NCBI GenBank assembly: GCA_964574815.1
Contig: CAZNPL010000007.1
Coordinates: 124,001-188,000, forward strand
Length of the DNA: 64,000 nucleotides
Direction: 5' to 3'
Origin: CAZNPL01 sp964574815
GTDB lineage: Bacteria; Planctomycetota; Phycisphaerae; UBA1845
The stretch's first letter is position 1, and every line of letters begins with the position of its first letter. The notes beneath the pieces were generated by a model. It saw only the letters and a program-made list of their open reading frames with translations. It was not told the origin of the DNA and made no database searches. The position numbers and the translations under genes were made by a program. Of this stretch, positions 17,214-26,077 are shown in pieces.

Positions 17214-18071
17214 GTGTCGGAGCAAGGAGGCTCGAAGTCGGTCGTCGTGTGTCTGGCCTGTGCGGCGTTCGTCACAACGGGCGCCGCACGGGCCTTTGCG
17301 CAGCGCCCCTCCATACCCACGGCCCCTCCCGCCCCGATTGACAACCCGCTCAGTGTACCCGACGTCCGCGGCGTGCTCCCCAAGGCGACCGATGCCGAGG
17401 GCGTCTCCGTCACGCTTCAGATCCTGGTTCTCCTGACGGTTCTGACGCTGGTGCCTTCCATCCTGATCATGACCACCTGCTTCGCCAGGATTCTGATCGT
17501 TCTGGCGTTGTTGCGGCAGGCGATGGCCACGCCTCAGTTGCCCCCCGCGCAGGTTTTGCTGGGACTTTCCCTGTTCATGACATTCCTGATCATGGGACCG
17601 ACGTGGAGCCGTGTGAACGCCGACGCACTCCAGCCGTACCTCAAGGGCAAGCTCTCCCAGCGTGCCGCGCTGGACGCCGCCATGGGCCACATGCGCCGGT
17701 TCATGTTCGCCCAGATCGACCGCAACGGGAACCACGAGGACGTTTATCTCTTCCAGGAATACGCCGACGGCGAGGCCGTACCCGACGACCAGGATCTCAT
17801 GCTCGCCGACGTATCGACCGCGACGCTGGTTCCCGCCTTCATGCTCAGCGAGCTCAAGACCGCGTTCATCATGGGTTTTCGCATCTATCTACCCTTCCTG
17901 GTGATCGACATGGTCATCGCATCCATTCTGATCTCGATGGGTATGATGATGCTGCCGCCCGTATTGATCAGTCTGCCCTTCAAGATCCTTCTTTTCGTTC
18001 TGGCCGACGGGTGGCATCTGATCGTACAGACCCTGCTGTACAGCTTCGACAATCTGCGAGCGGTGACATGA
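17214..18071 (+). CDS. fliP: Flagellar export gate protein FliP
   Basis: FliP forms the core of the export gate with FliQ and FliR. The 285-residue product has an N-terminal hydrophobic segment followed by the conserved LVLLTVLTLVPSILIMTTCF and the family motif RILIVLALLRQAM. The C-terminal part includes FMLSELKTAFIMGFRIYLPF and IDMVIASILISMGMMMLPP. GTG is used as start, preceded by the purine run AGGGAGAGG. Confidence 0.95.
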   Translation: MSEQGGSKSVVVCLACAAFVTTGAARAFAQRPSIPTAPPAPIDNPLSVPDVRGVLPKATDAEGVSVTLQILVLLTVLTLVPSILIMTTCFARILIVLALLRQAMATPQLPPAQVLLGLSLFMTFLIMGPTWSRVNADALQPYLKGKLSQRAALDAAMGHMRRFMFAQIDRNGNHEDVYLFQEYADGEAVPDDQDLMLADVSTATLVPAFMLSELKTAFIMGFRIYLPFLVIDMVIASILISMGMMMLPPVLISLPFKILLFVLADGWHLIVQTLLYSFDNLRAVT

Positions 18072-18134
18072 TACGGAAACTGTGGACGCGGTTCGGTCGT
18101 TGAACGACCCGCCGCCTGGAGGAGTGCGATCGAC

Positions 18135-18392
18135 ATGGATTTTGGCGTAGCCCTGGACCTCGGCCGGACTGCGTTCTTCATGGCCCTGTCGACATCGGCC
18201 CCGATCCTTCTAATCGGGCTGGCGGTGGGCCTGACGATCTCCATCTTTCAATCGGTCACGCAGTTGCAGGAACAGACACTGACGTTCGTGCCGAAGATCG
18301 CGGCCATGGTGGTGGCGGCGTCGTATTTCATCCCCTGGATCGCCAACCGCATGCTCTCCTATACGGAGGACATGTTCGGAACGATGCCTTGA
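18135..18392 (+). CDS. fliQ: Flagellar export gate protein FliQ
   Basis: This 85-residue protein has the two membrane helices of FliQ. The first is LILLIGLAVGLTISIFQSVT-like (residues about 20-40) and is followed by LQEQTLTFVPKIAAMVV. Length and position between fliP and fliR agree with the family. GGAG lies upstream of the ATG. Confidence 0.94.
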   Translation: MDFGVALDLGRTAFFMALSTSAPILLIGLAVGLTISIFQSVTQLQEQTLTFVPKIAAMVVAASYFIPWIANRMLSYTEDMFGTMP

Positions 18393-18473
18393 ACCGCGAG
18401 AACCCGGTGAGACGGCGCTCGCGGCCTGCGAAACCGGAGGAGAACGACCCCCAACGGAGGAACAAGCACTCAA

Positions 18474-19253
18474 GTGCCCTGGCAACTGCTGAACATTCAG
18501 TTTCTCCTTCCCTCCTTCGTGATCGTACTGAGTCGCGTGAGCGGGATTGCGCTGACCGCCCCTCTGCTCGGCGGCCAGGCGATCCCGAGGCGCATCAAGG
18601 TGGCGTTCGTGTTCGCCGTCTCACTCACCATCTTTCCCGTGGTGCTGCCGCGCACGCCGACGTCTCTCGAATGGCACGAGCTTCTGCTCGTCGTGCCGGG
18701 CGAGTTGGCCATCGGCCTGATCATCGGGCTCGCCGTCGATCTGATCTTTGTCGGCGTCCGGCTGGCCGGCACGCTGATCGGCCAGCAGGCGGGCCTTGCA
18801 TTCGCGCAGGTCGTCAATCCGATGCTCGGCGGCGAAACCACCATTCTGGGGCAGGTCTACTTCCTGGTGACTATGATGCTGTTTCTGACCATCGGCGGAC
18901 ACCGCGTCATGGTGGGGGCATTGCTGGACACCTTCACTTCGATACCGCCGGGCTCTTTCCGCCTCGCCGGGTCGCACGTGGTGCTGATGGAGCAGTTACT
19001 CGCCGAGACCTTTATCGTCGGCCTTCGTCTGGCTGCCCCGGCCGTGACTGCCCTGTTTATCGCCTCGCTCACAATGGGGCTGATTGCGCGGACCGTGCCG
19101 CAACTCAACATCCTGACCATCGGCTTTCAGATCCGCGTACTGATCGGTATCGGCATCGCGGCGATCTCCCTGTCCCTTGCCTTCGATTTGTTGCACGACG
19201 CGATTCTGGCCGTACTGGAGCGCGTCGGAACTGCATTGGGCGTTGGTTCATGA
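18474..19253 (+). CDS. fliR: Flagellar export gate protein FliR
   Basis: The 259-residue product is a multipass membrane protein of normal FliR length. Recognisable parts include VLSRVSGIALTAPLLGGQAI near the start and GELAIGLIIGLAVDLIFVGV in the middle. The start is GTG, with CGGAGG 13 bases upstream, which is a long spacing. FliR completes the FliP-FliQ-FliR gate. Confidence 0.94.
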   Translation: MPWQLLNIQFLLPSFVIVLSRVSGIALTAPLLGGQAIPRRIKVAFVFAVSLTIFPVVLPRTPTSLEWHELLLVVPGELAIGLIIGLAVDLIFVGVRLAGTLIGQQAGLAFAQVVNPMLGGETTILGQVYFLVTMMLFLTIGGHRVMVGALLDTFTSIPPGSFRLAGSHVVLMEQLLAETFIVGLRLAAPAVTALFIASLTMGLIARTVPQLNILTIGFQIRVLIGIGIAAISLSLAFDLLHDAILAVLERVGTALGVGS

Positions 19254-19269
19254 CGCGAGAGAATGAAGC

Positions 19270-20352
19270 ATGCCGGAGGAACTAGGCGAGAGGACCGAAC
19301 CGCCCACGCCGCGACGGCGGAACGAGGCGCGCGAATCCGGGCAGGTTGCCAAGAGTCAGGATCTCAGTGCGGCCGTGCTTCTGTTCGCCGCTCTGATCGC
19401 ACTCTACCTTTTCGGAACCGGCATCTGGCAGACCCTCGTTCACGTGATGCGTCAGGCGTTGGGGCACGACGGCGGGACAGCAGTCGACGGCGCGCTTGCA
19501 CTCAGCGCCCGCACGTTTGTTGAGGTCGGCAAAAGCATCTTGCCCTTCCTCATCACCGTCATCATCGTCGCGCTGATCGCGCTCTACGCTCAAGTGGGCT
19601 GGCTTCTCACGCTCAAACCGCTTACGCCCAAGCTCGACAAGCTCAGTCCGATCAGCGGCCTGCGACGCCTGTTCTCGCCGAACACGCTGGTGCAGCTCGG
19701 GCTTAACGTCGCAAAGCTGCTGCTCGTCTCCTTCGTCGCCTGGCTGGCCATCCGCGTCATCATCAATCAGCTTCTGCTCGCGCATACCGTCGAATTCGCA
19801 GCCACGTTTACAATGGGCTGCCACCTGGTCTTCCACGTGGGCATCCGCTTGATCATCGTCCTGCTGCTGCTGGCTTTTCTCGATTATGCCTGGCAGCGCT
19901 ACCGTCACGAGAAGCAGCTCCGCATGACCAAACAGGAGGTCAAGGAGGAGATGAAGCGTATGGAGGGCGACCCAATCATCAAAAGGCGGCGGCGGGAGGT
20001 CCAGCTACGGCTGGCCATGGAGCGGCTGAAGTCAAAGGTCCCCGAAGCCGACGTGATCGTCACCAACCCGACGCACTACGCGATCGCGCTGCAGTACGTG
20101 CCCGAGGCCATGATCGCTCCGAAGGTCATCGCCAAGGGCGTCGACTACATGGCCTGTCGTATTCGCGAGCTCGCCGCAGGCGCGGGCGTCCCGATCGTGC
20201 AGCGTCCCGATCTCGCCCGGAGGCTGTACAGCGACGTCGACGTCGGTCGGGAGATACCGGAGCGGTTCTACCGGGCCGTCGCCGAGGTGCTTGCATACGT
20301 TTACGAGATCAGCGGCCGGCGCGCCGGCGCCGTTACCGCGCCCACCGGATAA
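19270..20352 (+). CDS. flhB: Flagellar export switch protein FlhB
   Basis: The 360-residue product has the FlhB layout: a charged N-terminus (ERTEPPTPRRRNEARESGQV), four membrane helices and a cytoplasmic domain. The self-cleavage motif NPTH is intact at residues 266-269 (VTNPTHYAIAL). FlhB switches export from rod/hook to filament substrates together with FliK. The gene lies 16 bases after fliR and 12 before flhA. Confidence 0.97.
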   Translation: MPEELGERTEPPTPRRRNEARESGQVAKSQDLSAAVLLFAALIALYLFGTGIWQTLVHVMRQALGHDGGTAVDGALALSARTFVEVGKSILPFLITVIIVALIALYAQVGWLLTLKPLTPKLDKLSPISGLRRLFSPNTLVQLGLNVAKLLLVSFVAWLAIRVIINQLLLAHTVEFAATFTMGCHLVFHVGIRLIIVLLLLAFLDYAWQRYRHEKQLRMTKQEVKEEMKRMEGDPIIKRRRREVQLRLAMERLKSKVPEADVIVTNPTHYAIALQYVPEAMIAPKVIAKGVDYMACRIRELAAGAGVPIVQRPDLARRLYSDVDVGREIPERFYRAVAEVLAYVYEISGRRAGAVTAPTG

Positions 20353-20364
20353 GGACGACCCACC

Positions 20365-22488
20365 ATGCCCACGGCGGCATTGGACCAGGTTAAATCGCTC
20401 CGCGACCTCAGCCCGAAGTCGCTGATGCAGGGTCTGAGCCGGCATCACTCCGCCGTCGTTCCGATCGCCTCCCTCTGCCTGATCTTCGTCATGCTCGTGC
20501 CGTTGCCGCCGGCCTTTCTCGACATGCTCATCTCGGCCAACATCACGCTGTCGGCCGTTGTGCTGCTGACCGTGATGTACATGCGCGGGCCGCTGGACTT
20601 CGCGGCGTTCCCGTCGCTGCTGCTGGCGGCCACCCTCTTCCGTCTGGTTCTCAACACCGCCACAACACGTCTCATCCTTACGAACGCCGCGGACGGCCCG
20701 TCCGCCGCCGGCGAGGTCATCCGGGTCTTCGGCGAGTTCGTCGCCGGCGGCTCGCTGGTAGTCGGTATCATCATCTTCGCGATCCTGGTCATCATTCAGT
20801 TCGTGGTAATCACCAAGGGCGCCACCCGCATCGCCGAGGTGGCGGCCAGGTTCACGCTGGACGGCATGCCAGGAAAGCAGATGGCGATCGACGCCGATCT
20901 GAACGCCGGGCTGATCACCGAGAACGAGGCGCGGCGACGGCGGGAGGAGATTACGCGGGAGTCCGACTTCTACGGCGCGATGGACGGTGCGAGCAAGTTC
21001 GTGCGCGGTGACGCCATCGCCGGGCTCATCATCACGTTCGTCAACATCCTGGGCGGCATCTACGTCGGGATGGTTAACGAGGACATGACGCTTGGCGAGA
21101 CGTTGCGGGTCTTCTCGACGCTTACGATCGGCGACGGGCTCGTGTCGCAGATCCCGGCCTTTATCGTCTCGATCTCCGCCGCGCTCATCGTCACCCGCTC
21201 TGCGTCCAAGCGCAACCTGGGCGACGAACTGATCAGCCAACTGACACAGCAGCCGATCGCGCTTGCTCTTGCGGCCGTATTTCTCTGCGTGCTGATGTTC
21301 ACGCCGCTGCCCAGCGTGCCGCTGCTGTCGCTTGCCGCCGCATCGATGACCATCTCGGTGATTTTCAGCAAGGCGCGCAAGAAGGAAGCGGCCGAGGCCG
21401 CCGCAACGGCAAGGGCCAAGGCAAAACCAGCCGAGTCGCCCGAGAAACTCATCCTTCCGGACCCGATGGAGGTCGAGGTCGGCTACGGGCTGATCAAGCT
21501 GGTGGACCGCAAGCAGGGCGGCGATCTGCTCGACCGGATTACCAACATGCGCCGGCAGGTCGCCCAGGAACTAGGCATCGTCGTGCCGCCGGTGCGCATC
21601 CGCGACAACGTCCAGCTTCAGCCCAATCAGTACCAGATCAGGATCAGGGGAAACAAGGTCGCGCACGGCGAGGTCCTGCCGGGGCACCTGCTGGCAATCG
21701 ATGCGGGAACGCTCACGGACACGATCCGCGGCACCGAGACCACCGAGCCCGCTTTCGGTTTGCCCGCGCTGTGGATCACCGAGCAGCAGCGGCACGAGGC
21801 CGAGCAGCGTAACTACACCGTCGTCGAAGCCTCCAGCGTTCTCTCGACGCATCTGACCGAGACGATCAAGCGGCACGCCGACGAGCTGCTGACAAGACAC
21901 GAAGTAAACCGGTTGCTGGACAACGTGAAGGAGCGCTCGCCCAAGCTCATCGAGGAACTGATCCCGCAGGTCGTCAAGCCAGGTGAGGTGCAGAAGGTCC
22001 TGCAGTATCTACTGCGCGAGCGCGTGCCGATCCGCGACCTCGAGACGATCCTGGAGACGCTCGGTGACTGGGCCCCTCGCACCAAGGACTCCGACATTCT
22101 CACCGAGTACGTGCGGGCGGCGCTGGCCCGGACAATCTGCGGGCTTTACACCGGGCAAGACGGCCGGCTGGTCTGCATCACGCTTGACCCAGCCATCGAG
22201 GAGACGGTGACGGCGGCCATCGAGGCGTCTGAGGGCGGTACGGCCTGGACAATGCCGCCGGCGACGCAGTCGAAAATCGTCCAGGCCGTGCGGGACGAGG
22301 TGGAGCGCGTGATGCCGACGCTCGAGGGCCGCGCGCTGGCCATCCTGGCTTCGCCCAGGCCCCGGCTATGGATCCGGCGGATGCTGGAGTCGGTTCTGCC
22401 GCAGGTGCCGGTGCTTTCGTACAACGAGATCGTGCGGGGCGTCGAGATTGAAACACGAGCCATGGTGTCGATAAGCGATGAAGCCTGA
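20365..22488 (+). CDS. flhA: Flagellar export protein FlhA
   Basis: FlhA is the large export-gate protein that binds substrate-chaperone complexes. The 707-residue product has about eight membrane helices in its first half. The conserved FHIPEP-family loop is present (FPSLLLAATLFRLVLNTATT, then TKGATRIAEVAARFTLDG-type residues). The C-terminal cytoplasmic domain is complete. Its last 11 bases overlap flhF. Confidence 0.97.
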   Translation: MPTAALDQVKSLRDLSPKSLMQGLSRHHSAVVPIASLCLIFVMLVPLPPAFLDMLISANITLSAVVLLTVMYMRGPLDFAAFPSLLLAATLFRLVLNTATTRLILTNAADGPSAAGEVIRVFGEFVAGGSLVVGIIIFAILVIIQFVVITKGATRIAEVAARFTLDGMPGKQMAIDADLNAGLITENEARRRREEITRESDFYGAMDGASKFVRGDAIAGLIITFVNILGGIYVGMVNEDMTLGETLRVFSTLTIGDGLVSQIPAFIVSISAALIVTRSASKRNLGDELISQLTQQPIALALAAVFLCVLMFTPLPSVPLLSLAAASMTISVIFSKARKKEAAEAAATARAKAKPAESPEKLILPDPMEVEVGYGLIKLVDRKQGGDLLDRITNMRRQVAQELGIVVPPVRIRDNVQLQPNQYQIRIRGNKVAHGEVLPGHLLAIDAGTLTDTIRGTETTEPAFGLPALWITEQQRHEAEQRNYTVVEASSVLSTHLTETIKRHADELLTRHEVNRLLDNVKERSPKLIEELIPQVVKPGEVQKVLQYLLRERVPIRDLETILETLGDWAPRTKDSDILTEYVRAALARTICGLYTGQDGRLVCITLDPAIEETVTAAIEASEGGTAWTMPPATQSKIVQAVRDEVERVMPTLEGRALAILASPRPRLWIRRMLESVLPQVPVLSYNEIVRGVEIETRAMVSISDEA

Positions 22489-23623
22489 GACCTTCGAGGG
22501 GCGAACGACGGCCGAGGCACTCTCTAAAATAAAGCAGCGCCTCGGTCCGGACGCGGTGATTCTCAATACCCGCACCTACTCGCGCGGCGGCGTGCTCGGA
22601 CGAGGCGCCGAGCGGATCGTAGAGATCACCGCGGCCCGTGACGCCGGTGCTTTGCAGGCCGCCCCACGCGCCGGCGGACACGCTCGTACGAGCGGGGGTG
22701 TGGCGGATCAGCTTTCGTCGCTGTCGGCTCAGGTGGCCCAACTTCACGGGGCGGTCGCCGAGCTGCTCGGCGGGGCGCATCGAGAAGGCGACAGGTCCGT
22801 GCCCGAGGCATGTCGTTCGATCTACCGGAAGCTGATCCGGGCGCAGGTGGCCGACGAGCTGGCCAGCGATCTGGTTCGTCGGGTTCACGCGGAACTTCAC
22901 GGTCGCGATCGCACGGACCCGAGCAAGATCCGAGCCAGGCTGGCTTCGTTCGTCGAGTCCATGCTGCCGGTGGCGCCCCCTCCCAAGCCCAAGGCCGGGG
23001 GCGGTCCGACCGTACTTTCCTTTGTGGGACCCACGGGCGTGGGGAAGACCACGACGGTGGCCAAGCTGGCGGCCAACTATCAGCTTCGCGACGGCCGGCG
23101 TGTGGGGCTTATCACCTTGGACACCAGCCGGGTCGCGGCGGTCGAGCAGCTTCGCATTTATGCAGACATCATCAACGTGCCGTTGCGGGTTGTTCGCGAC
23201 CCGGACGAGATGCGGGCTGCGCTGGACGATCTGCGGACGTGCGACTTCGTGCTGATCGACACCGCCGGGCGGAGCCAGAACGACCGCGCCGGCTTGGAGG
23301 AGCTGCGGCGTCTGCTCCAGGTACAGGAACCAGACGAGATTCATCTGGTGCTGGCCGGCACGTGTGCGGCGCCGGTGATCGCGCGCACGATGGAGCGGTT
23401 TGCATCGCTGGGCGTCAACCGGGTGATTCTGACGAAGCTGGACGAGGCCGTCGGTTTCGGCGTGGTTCTCGACTGCCTGCGCAGTACTGCGATACAGTTG
23501 TCCTACGTCACCACGGGCCGGCGCGTGCCCGACGACATACGAGGTGGAGGCGAAGTGCCCGTAACACGGTGGATCCTTGACGGACTCGATGACCTCGCAG
23601 GCGCCGCGGCGGCTGCAACGTAA
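22478..23623 (+). CDS. flhF: Flagellar placement GTPase FlhF
   Basis: This 381-residue protein is an SRP-type GTPase. The N-terminal basic region (FEGRTTAEALSKIKQRLG) is typical of FlhF. The NG domain begins near residue 175 with the G1 motif GPTGVGKTTTVAKLA. ITLDTSRVAAVEQLRIYADI, the DTAGRSQND box and the TKLDEA box follow. FlhF sets the position and number of flagella, usually with FlhG. No flhG follows here. Confidence 0.95.
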   Translation: MKPETFEGRTTAEALSKIKQRLGPDAVILNTRTYSRGGVLGRGAERIVEITAARDAGALQAAPRAGGHARTSGGVADQLSSLSAQVAQLHGAVAELLGGAHREGDRSVPEACRSIYRKLIRAQVADELASDLVRRVHAELHGRDRTDPSKIRARLASFVESMLPVAPPPKPKAGGGPTVLSFVGPTGVGKTTTVAKLAANYQLRDGRRVGLITLDTSRVAAVEQLRIYADIINVPLRVVRDPDEMRAALDDLRTCDFVLIDTAGRSQNDRAGLEELRRLLQVQEPDEIHLVLAGTCAAPVIARTMERFASLGVNRVILTKLDEAVGFGVVLDCLRSTAIQLSYVTTGRRVPDDIRGGGEVPVTRWILDGLDDLAGAAAAAT

Positions 23624-24185
23624 ATCCGGCGGCCAAGCAGCATGAAAGGGGCTCGCCACGAGGTGAAGCTCAGAAAAGTGGAACGGTCTGCCGGGCGTCC
23701 GGCAACGCTCGCATGGCGTGGTACTCGGCGTCAAACCGACGGAACGGAACCTGTGAATAACGATGATGTCAGGCGCGTAAGCGACGTATTGACAATAGAT
23801 AAGATAATCTCGGATGAATAAACTCACTGGCTCGCCAGCCGCGTGGTCTGGAAGATTGCCGGCTCGAGCGGGCGGGCGGGGGCGGCGGAGCGCGACGCAT
23901 GGGGTGTGCGAACCATTTTGCATTTTACTCTTGCACGCCCCGTAAAGAGTGCTCAAGATACCCGCTTGATCAGGACGGCACAAGCAAGCGCCCGTCCGGG
24001 TCGGACTCACTAGCGCAGCCCGTGGCGATGGGCGGCCGGTCGTCGGCAGGGACGTCGGCGGCTTGACATAGACGGTCGGAGGATGACCGCGGATGGATCC
24101 GAAACACCTTTCATGCGCGATTCGCGCTCCAATCCGTATTCCATCCCGGCCGATTGTTCGTTTGATGCGTATCGGGTGACAGAGT
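23624..24185. other. Spacer between flhF and small membrane protein gene
   Basis: No credible gene is seen in these 560 bases. A small inverted repeat, GCCGG-GCGT-CCGGC (23690-23703), lies about 65 bases after flhF without a T-run. A short AT-rich patch at 23787-23823 contains TTGACA followed by GATAAT, but only eight bases apart, which does not make a normal promoter. The expected flhG gene is absent. Confidence 0.6.
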
Positions 24186-24485
24186 ATGGCACCACGCGTA
24201 ACCGGTGCGGCACTTGGACTGCTGGCGTTCTCCACGACGATCATCGCGGGGGTGTGGGTCGACAACCCCACGACGGTGACATTGTCGCGCGCGTTATGGG
24301 CGATGGCCACGTTCTGCGTTATCGGCGTGGTTATCGGTTGGGCGGCGCGGGTGGTGGTCCGGGAACATGTCCGTCGGCGCGAGCGAGAGCTGTTCACACC
24401 CGAGGAGTTACCGCAGGAAAGTAGCGCGGACACGGAGAAGGGAATTAGATCGACCGAAACCGACGCGCAGCCGATGGGTAGCTGA
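24186..24485 (+). CDS. Small two-helix membrane protein between flhF and fliA
   Basis: This 99-residue protein is not recognised. It has two predicted membrane helices, GAALGLLAFSTTIIAGVWV (about 7-26) and ALWAMATFCVIGVVIGWAA (about 36-55). A charged cytoplasmic tail with EHVRRRERELFTPEEL and an acidic end follows. It occupies the place of flhG in the Bacillus-like gene order. Co-direction with the flagellar genes suggests a motility link, but that is inference. The start has only a weak GGGTG upstream. Confidence 0.6.
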   Translation: MAPRVTGAALGLLAFSTTIIAGVWVDNPTTVTLSRALWAMATFCVIGVVIGWAARVVVREHVRRRERELFTPEELPQESSADTEKGIRSTETDAQPMGS

Positions 24486-24595
24486 GGGCGTTGGGGAATC
24501 AGGGTCTTCCACTGGAGGAGGCTCGCCGCCGGAAGACCTCGTTCTGAAACGATATGCGTCGCATAGGTCGATCGATCGGGCAAGGAGCGGAACGT

Positions 24596-25375
24596 ATGCA
24601 AGCGACCCGGGCGGGTGAGGATCTGGAGCGGACCTGGGAGGAGTACAGGGCCACCGGTTCGGCTGAACTTCGGAACCGTCTGGTGGTTCATTACCTCCCC
24701 CTGGTCAGGTACAACTCGGAGCGGATCGGGGCGAAGCTGCCCGACGAGGTCGAGGTGCAGGATCTCATGTCGGCCGGTGTCTTCGGGTTGGTCGATGCCA
24801 TTGATTCGTTCGATCCCGAGCGCGGCGTGAAGTTCGAGACCTACTGCGCGCCGCGCATCCGCGGCGCCATTCTCGACGAGTTGCGGTCGATGGACTGGGT
24901 ACCGCGGCTGGTGCGCAGCCGGGCCCATCGGCTCGATACGGCCACGCGGCTGTTGCAGGCGCAGACCGGGCGCACGCCCACGCGTGAGGAGTTGGCGGAT
25001 CACCTGCGGCTGCCCAAGGACGAGTTCGAGCGTGTGATGCGGGACTCGAAAGCGGTCACGCAGGTGTCGCTCTCGCGCAAGCAGTACGAGACCGATTCCA
25101 GCCGCGAGGTGCGAGAGATCGACGTGCTGATCGATCATCGGGGTTCCGATCCGCTGGAAGAGGCCGAGCGGAGAGACCTTCGCGACCTGATGACCCGTGG
25201 ATTGTCCAGAGCGGAACGGCTGATCCTGATCCTCTACTACTACGAGCAGATGACCATGAAAGAGATCGGGATGACGCTGGATTTGTCGGAGAGCCGGGTG
25301 AGCCAGATGCACTCGGCGATCCTCGATCGCCTCAAAGGCCAACTGCAACTGCGACGGCAGAAGGCCGTCGGGTAG
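24596..25375 (+). CDS. fliA: Flagellar sigma factor FliA (sigma-28)
   Basis: The 259-residue product is a FliA/WhiG-type sigma factor. Region 2 includes LVVHYLPLVRYNSERIG and FGLVDAIDSFDPERGVKFETYCAPRIRGAILDELR-type residues (key RGAILDELR). Region 3 has GRTPTREELADHL, and region 4 has YYYEQMTMKEIGMTLDLSES. ATG at 24596 is preferred over one at 24554 because AAGGAG lies eight bases upstream. It should direct late flagellar genes such as flagellin, none of which are in this window. Confidence 0.95.
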   Translation: MQATRAGEDLERTWEEYRATGSAELRNRLVVHYLPLVRYNSERIGAKLPDEVEVQDLMSAGVFGLVDAIDSFDPERGVKFETYCAPRIRGAILDELRSMDWVPRLVRSRAHRLDTATRLLQAQTGRTPTREELADHLRLPKDEFERVMRDSKAVTQVSLSRKQYETDSSREVREIDVLIDHRGSDPLEEAERRDLRDLMTRGLSRAERLILILYYYEQMTMKEIGMTLDLSESRVSQMHSAILDRLKGQLQLRRQKAVG

Positions 25376-25558
25376 GGCTGCCGGTCGTTGCGGCGCGTAT
25401 AATCCGACGAGCCCGGACGGGCGGTACGCCGGATCGGCATAGGAGCATGCGAGCCGGCACGGCCGCGACGTCGGAGGCGGCTCGTGAAGCGGGCGCCGCC
25501 GAGCCGATAAGCGCTTCAAGATGCAGCGCGGCCGTCGGCGCCGACGCGGAGCAGTTTC

Positions 25559-25882
25559 GTGGCCGATATTCCACCGAACGTGGCCAGTTCCGCCGCACAG
25601 GCCGGGTACGTGCAGTCGGAGGCGTCGCGGACTCGGGATGCGGCGAGGGCGGGTCAGGCCCAGGCGGCGCGGGACAACGTGAAGGCCGTCGATGAGGCCG
25701 GCAACACGATCTCGACCGACGAAGAGGACACCCAGGTCTACACTGACAGCGAGGGGACCGGCGGCAAGGGGCGGGAGCACGAAGAGGAGCAGCCCGAGTC
25801 GTCGATCGGCGAGGGTCAGACGATCGAAGACGGCATTCGGACGGACGAGGAGGGAAGGCCGCGTCTTGATATTCAAGCGTAG
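25559..25882 (+). CDS. Small acidic protein downstream of fliA, unknown function
   Basis: The 107-residue product is not recognised. It is helical at first (ASSAAQAGYVQSEASRTRDA) and then strongly acidic and low in hydrophobic residues (EAGNTISTDEEDTQVYTDSE). It has no signal peptide or membrane helix. The GTG start has GGAG upstream. It lies in the slot that holds swrB-like genes after sigD in Firmicutes, but no similarity to SwrB is visible. The purine-rich, Glu/Asp-heavy composition is consistent with coding sequence. Confidence 0.55.
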   Translation: MADIPPNVASSAAQAGYVQSEASRTRDAARAGQAQAARDNVKAVDEAGNTISTDEEDTQVYTDSEGTGGKGREHEEEQPESSIGEGQTIEDGIRTDEEGRPRLDIQA

Positions 25883-25944
25883 TTGCGCGCTTGTTGCCGA
25901 CGCTCTGTACGGCGGGCGCCGCGGCGTATATGGGGGAAAGCCGG

Positions 25945-25980
25945 CAGCCTTCAGCTTCTCAGCCTTCAGCTTCTCAGCCT
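25945..25980. repeat. 15-bp tandem repeat upstream of dapF
   Basis: The unit CAGCCTTCAGCTTCT occurs twice in full and then in part (CAGCCT). It lies about 100 bases before dapF in a non-coding spacer. Confidence 0.85.
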
Positions 25981-26077
25981 GCTTGAGGCGGTTGGTGCTC
26001 TCACGTCTTGTTTCGTGTCGGGCGGGGTCGGTCATCTTTGTTTTCCTTGCGGTTGCTTTCGGCGTTAGAATCGAGTC

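Noticed and set aside
23789..23808. TTGACA followed by GATAAT as a sigma-70 promoter
   Set aside because: The two boxes are only eight bases apart, far from the needed 16-18.
23917..23940. TTTTGCAT...CTTGCACG as a sigma-54 promoter
   Set aside because: The -24-like and -12-like elements are off by about three bases from the required spacing, and the GG is missing.
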